Assembly: GCA_007127425.1 (NCBI GenBank)
Contig: SKZJ01000057.1
Coordinates: 1-9,927, forward strand
DNA: 9,927 bases
Source: Wenzhouxiangella sp.
GTDB taxonomy: Bacteria > Pseudomonadota > Gammaproteobacteria > Xanthomonadales > Wenzhouxiangellaceae
Direction of reading: 5' to 3'
Part shown: piece by piece, positions 7,816 through 9,927 of the stretch
Layout of the letters: every line of letters starts with the position of its first letter
Numbering within the stretch: the first letter of the stretch is position 1
Notes under the pieces: model-generated
Told to the model about the DNA's origin: nothing
Database searches by the model: none
Seen by the model: only the letters and a program-made list of their open reading frames with translations
Program-made: the position numbers and the translations under genes

Positions 7816-7961
7816 GGTAAAAACGTAAAAGGTAAAACGTGAAACGGGGGAGGGCGTGGTGCCTTCCCCCGGAGACCCGGCCAACGGCAAGGCCCTGCCA
7901 TGGGTCGCTCCCGCTTCCTGCACCCCGCAAGGTCTCCCCCGTTTTCCGTTTCACGTTTTCC
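7816..7961. repeat. Heptad-armed intergenic element, copy B (dapD-yffB gap)
   Basis: Second copy of the element, starting directly after the dapD stop codon. The left arm consists of units GTAAAAAC, GTAAAAG, GTAAAAC and GTGAAAC (7817-7845), followed by GGGGG. The right arm (7934-7961) is the complement of GGAAAAC, GTGAAAC and GGAAAAC units plus a G-run. AAAACGTGAAACGG (7834-7847) and CCGTTTCACGTTTT (7946-7959) form a perfect 14-bp inverted repeat. CGGGGGAG (7845-7852) and CTCCCCCG (7934-7941) add a nested complementary pair. The core shares GGCCAAYGGCRAGG...CCTGCCAT (7879-7904) with copy A in the same orientation. Bases 7962-8027 after the element show no recognisable feature except the yffB ribosome-binding region. 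Confidence 0.78.
7846..7870 (+). repeat. Local 10-bp hairpin in element B
   Basis: GGGGGAGGGC (7846-7855) pairs with GCCTTCCCCC (7861-7870) across a 5-base loop, with one G-U wobble, starting 31 bases after the dapD stop codon. The G-run used here is the same one that can instead pair with the distal C-run at 7934-7941, so the two folds exclude each other. No U-run follows. Confidence 0.6.
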
Positions 7962-8027
7962 GATTCACAGCCAGGCCAAGCCAGCACAGCCGGATTTCAC
8001 GATTCTGCAAAGAGTTGGCGGTATCCT

Positions 8028-8384
8028 ATGAGCATGGACATTTACGGCATCAAGACCTGCGATAGTTGCCGCAAGGCGCGCAAGTGGCTGGACGAGGCCG
8101 GGGTGGCTTACCGCTGGCACGATCTTCGAGAGCAAGCCCCGGATGAGGGCACTGTGCAACGCTGGTTGGACGAGGTGGGCGTTGACAAGCTGGTCAACCG
8201 GCGTTCGACGACCTGGCGTGGCCTGGACGACGCTGATCGTGAGCGGGCCGCGACTGTCGAAGGCGCGCAGTCGTTGCTGCAGGAATACCCGATGCTGGTC
8301 AAGCGACCGCTCATCGATACGGGGGACGTTGTTCTTGTTGGATTCACCGATCAGACCGGCACCACCCTGCTGGAGTTGCCATGA
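8028..8384 (+). CDS. yffB: ArsC/Spx-family thioredoxin-fold protein, YffB type
   Basis: Small cytosolic protein of the arsenate reductase-like glutaredoxin-fold family. It has 118 residues, the same length as E. coli YffB. Residues 3-18 read MDIYGIKTCDSCRKAR, the beta1-loop-alpha1 segment with a C11-x-x-C14 motif. NRRSTTWRGLD (about 56-66) and KRPLIDTGDVVLVGF (about 91-105) are typical YffB signatures. It lacks the arsenate-reductase loop (CxTSRN) and no ars genes are nearby, so a detoxification role is unlikely. The true function and partner of YffB proteins are not settled. The start is taken at ATG 8028, with GGCGG about 6 bases upstream. ATG 8034 is a near alternative. An upstream in-frame start would begin inside repeat B and is rejected. 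The stop overlaps the next gene's ATG (ATGA). Confidence 0.9.
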   Translation: MSMDIYGIKTCDSCRKARKWLDEAGVAYRWHDLREQAPDEGTVQRWLDEVGVDKLVNRRSTTWRGLDDADRERAATVEGAQSLLQEYPMLVKRPLIDTGDVVLVGFTDQTGTTLLELP

Positions 8385-9409
8385 GTGACGTGGCACCCAA
8401 GGGTTCCCCGTCGCTGGAGCCGGTCACTCGCGAGATGCGTGAGGCCCGCGAGACTCACCTCTCGCCCCTTGCCACCCGCTCATCCGACAGTCGTGGCCGG
8501 GAGCATGAAGAGGCGCCTGACCCCTATCGCACCGAGTTCGAGCGCGACCGTGATCGCGTGCTCCACTCCAAGGCCTTCCGTCGCCTGAAGCACAAGACCC
8601 AGGTCTTCATCAATCCCGAGGGTGACCATATCGTCACCCGGATGAGTCATACCCTGCAGGTCACCCAGGTCGCACGTGCCATTGCCGTGGCGCTGGGGCT
8701 CAATGAAACCCTGACCGAGGCGATCTGCCTGGCCCATGACTGTGGCCACACGCCGTTCGGCCATACCGGTGAGGCGGCGCTTTCGGAATACGTCAAGAAC
8801 GGTGAGTGGCTGCATTCCGAGCAGGGTGTACGTATCTTCAATGTGCTCGAACCGCGTAACCTGACCTGGGAAGTGCTCGACGGCATTCGCGCCCATACCT
8901 GGCGGGTCAAACCGCCGCCACACACGGCCGAGGGCTGGGCCTGCCGCTTTGCCGATCGGATCGCCTACCTCAATCACGACCTGCAGGATGCCATTCGTGC
9001 CGGCGTGATCTCGGCCGACGATGTGCCGGCAGAAGTCATCGAGGTGCTGGGGCCGCTTAACGGGCGAAGCTGGATCAACGGCATGATCGAGGCGGTCATC
9101 GACGAATCGGTCAAGCGCGGCAAGGTGACCATGTCTGCCGACGTGCTGCTGGCCATGAAACATTTCCGCGAGTTCATGTTCGAGCGTGTTTACCTGCGCC
9201 CCGAGGCCCGGGCGCAGGCTGATCGGGCACGCGTTGTGATCCACCAACTGGTCGAGCATCTGCTCGAACACCCCGAGCATATCCCGGACAGTTATCGAAT
9301 CGCCAGGGCCGACACTCTCACGCAGGTGCTCGACTACGTATCCGGCATGACCGATCGCTATGCACTCAGCCTGCACGATGAACTGTTCCGTCCGCGCGGA
9401 CTGGTTTGA
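8381..9409 (+). CDS. dgt: Deoxyguanosinetriphosphate triphosphohydrolase-like protein (HD domain)
   Basis: HD-superfamily dNTP triphosphohydrolase, predicted to cleave dNTPs (classically dGTP) to the nucleoside and triphosphate in the cytosol. The 342 residues make it the shorter dGTPase-like class, not the 505-residue E. coli enzyme. After a charged N-terminal stretch (1-45) comes the family block RDRDRVLHSKAFRRLKHKTQ (55-74). The HD core has H90 (RMSHTLQV), H119-D120 with H123 and H128 (AHDCGHTPFGHTGE), and D192 (RFADRIAYLNHD, with H199-D200). These are the metal and active-site positions, and all are intact. The C-terminal region (about 225-342) matches the HD-associated domain. GGAG five bases before the ATG is a good ribosome-binding site, and ATGA overlaps yffB. 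Substrate preference among dNTPs cannot be read from sequence. Related enzymes elsewhere act in anti-phage defence, but nothing here indicates that role. Confidence 0.92.
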   Translation: MSDVAPKGSPSLEPVTREMREARETHLSPLATRSSDSRGREHEEAPDPYRTEFERDRDRVLHSKAFRRLKHKTQVFINPEGDHIVTRMSHTLQVTQVARAIAVALGLNETLTEAICLAHDCGHTPFGHTGEAALSEYVKNGEWLHSEQGVRIFNVLEPRNLTWEVLDGIRAHTWRVKPPPHTAEGWACRFADRIAYLNHDLQDAIRAGVISADDVPAEVIEVLGPLNGRSWINGMIEAVIDESVKRGKVTMSADVLLAMKHFREFMFERVYLRPEARAQADRARVVIHQLVEHLLEHPEHIPDSYRIARADTLTQVLDYVSGMTDRYALSLHDELFRPRGLV

Positions 9410-9927
9410 TGCCAACCGACCGGTCTCTTCTCTACCTCGCCTACGGTTCCAACCTTCACCCGCGTCGATTGCGTGAGCGCATCGGAGATATCGAGCTGGC
9501 CGGCGTGGTGAAGATGCCGGGTTGGCGGCTTTGTTTTGACAAGCGCGGTGCCGACGGATCGGCCAAGGCCAATCTGCGCCCCGCTCCAGGCAGCGATCAT
9601 GTGGCCTGGGCAGCCGTGTACCGTGTGCAGCCCGAGCAATTGCCGGCCCTGGATCGTTTCGAGGGGTGCGGTGGCGGCTACGAGACGTTCCGTTTCGACG
9701 TCTGTCTCGAAGGCAGTTGGCAGCCCGCACTGGCTTACCTGACACCGTCGCACTGGACAACGGAGTCGATGCGGCCCTACGACTGGTACCGCGCCCTCAT
9801 TCTTGCCGGTGCGGCTTACCTGGATCTCCCGGCCACCTACGCTGAAACGATCGCCGCCTGCCCGGTACTCATCGACCCGGATTCCGACCGTCGGAAGGCC
9901 CGGCTGGCCCTGGCCGAGCAGTGCAAA
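9409..9927 (+). CDS. Gamma-glutamylcyclotransferase-like protein (GGCT/AIG2 fold), right end cut off
   Basis: Predicted cytosolic enzyme of the gamma-glutamylcyclotransferase fold, which releases 5-oxoproline from gamma-glutamyl amines or peptides. 173 codons are present without a stop, close to a full family length, so probably only a short tail is missing. The N-terminal YLAYGSNL (residues 9-16) is the substrate-binding signature. E85 in LDRFEG is at the position of the catalytic glutamate. AWAAVYRV and YETFRFDV form the expected barrel strands. The ATG at 9409 shares its first base with the dgt stop (TGATG), and there is no separate ribosome-binding site, which suggests reinitiation from dgt. 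The substrate (gamma-glutamyl dipeptides, gamma-glutamylamines or other) cannot be assigned. It lacks the specific features needed to call it ChaC. Confidence 0.88.
   Translation, partial: MPTDRSLLYLAYGSNLHPRRLRERIGDIELAGVVKMPGWRLCFDKRGADGSAKANLRPAPGSDHVAWAAVYRVQPEQLPALDRFEGCGGGYETFRFDVCLEGSWQPALAYLTPSHWTTESMRPYDWYRALILAGAAYLDLPATYAETIAACPVLIDPDSDRRKARLALAEQCK

Noticed and set aside
7816..7961. CRISPR array or tRNA in the A-rich repeats
   Set aside because: The units are about 7 bp with no spacers, and no cloverleaf or tRNA signature is visible.
8028..8384. Arsenate reductase (arsC) assignment
   Set aside because: The sequence matches the YffB subgroup (CDSC and KRPL signatures, 118 residues), lacks the arsenate-reductase loop, and has no arsenic-resistance neighbours.
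8381..9409. dGTPase-like gene as part of an anti-phage system
   Set aside because: Some dNTP triphosphohydrolases do defend against phage, but the neighbours are housekeeping genes and no other defence component is present.
8480..9760. 426-codon open frame on the minus strand opposite dgt and the GGCT gene
   Set aside because: It is a shadow of two well-supported plus-strand genes. It has no family motif and no ribosome-binding site.

Overview
The window is GC-rich, densely coded DNA from a bacterial chromosome, most likely a gammaproteobacterium. The evidence is the order map-glnD-dapD (the order found in E. coli), followed by a YffB-type ArsC-like gene of the kind found near dapD in Pseudomonas and Xanthomonadaceae. 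A Xanthomonadales/Chromatiales-like lineage would fit, but the genus cannot be fixed from this sequence. Every confident gene is a housekeeping or transport gene. I see no CRISPR array, phage, transposase, toxin-antitoxin or defence locus.

Layout. (1) Positions 1-3221, minus strand: a two-gene efflux operon, a periplasmic adaptor followed by an RND permease whose C-terminal part runs off the left edge. The two genes overlap by ATGA. (2) Positions 3222-3366: a divergent intergenic region holding a strong inverted repeat and a second small dyad, both candidate operators or leader structures. (3) Positions 3367-6785, plus strand: map (methionine aminopeptidase) and glnD (PII uridylyl-transferase/uridylyl-removing enzyme), overlapping by GTGA. 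(4) Positions 6786-6984 and 7816-8027: two unusually long intergenic gaps on either side of dapD. Each contains a copy of the same kind of repeat: an array of roughly 7-bp A-rich units ending in a G-run, a core with the consensus GGCCAAYGGCRAGG...CCTGCCAT, then a C-run and a complementary array. (5) Positions 8028-9927: a compact run of yffB (ArsC/Spx-like), a dGTP triphosphohydrolase-like gene and a gamma-glutamylcyclotransferase-like gene that reaches the right edge. They are joined by ATGA and TGATG overlaps and are probably co-transcribed.

How the genes relate. GlnD senses glutamine and sets nitrogen assimilation through PII. DapD makes the succinylated intermediate of the lysine/diaminopimelate pathway. 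Map trims N-terminal methionine. The three-gene run at the right mixes a thiol-redox protein, a dNTP hydrolase and a glutathione-type gamma-glutamyl enzyme, with no obvious shared pathway. The efflux operon is a separate divergent unit.

The most unusual signal is not a gene. It is the pair of heptad-armed intergenic elements bracketing dapD, with their strong hairpins and, in the second copy, mutually exclusive base-pairing options.
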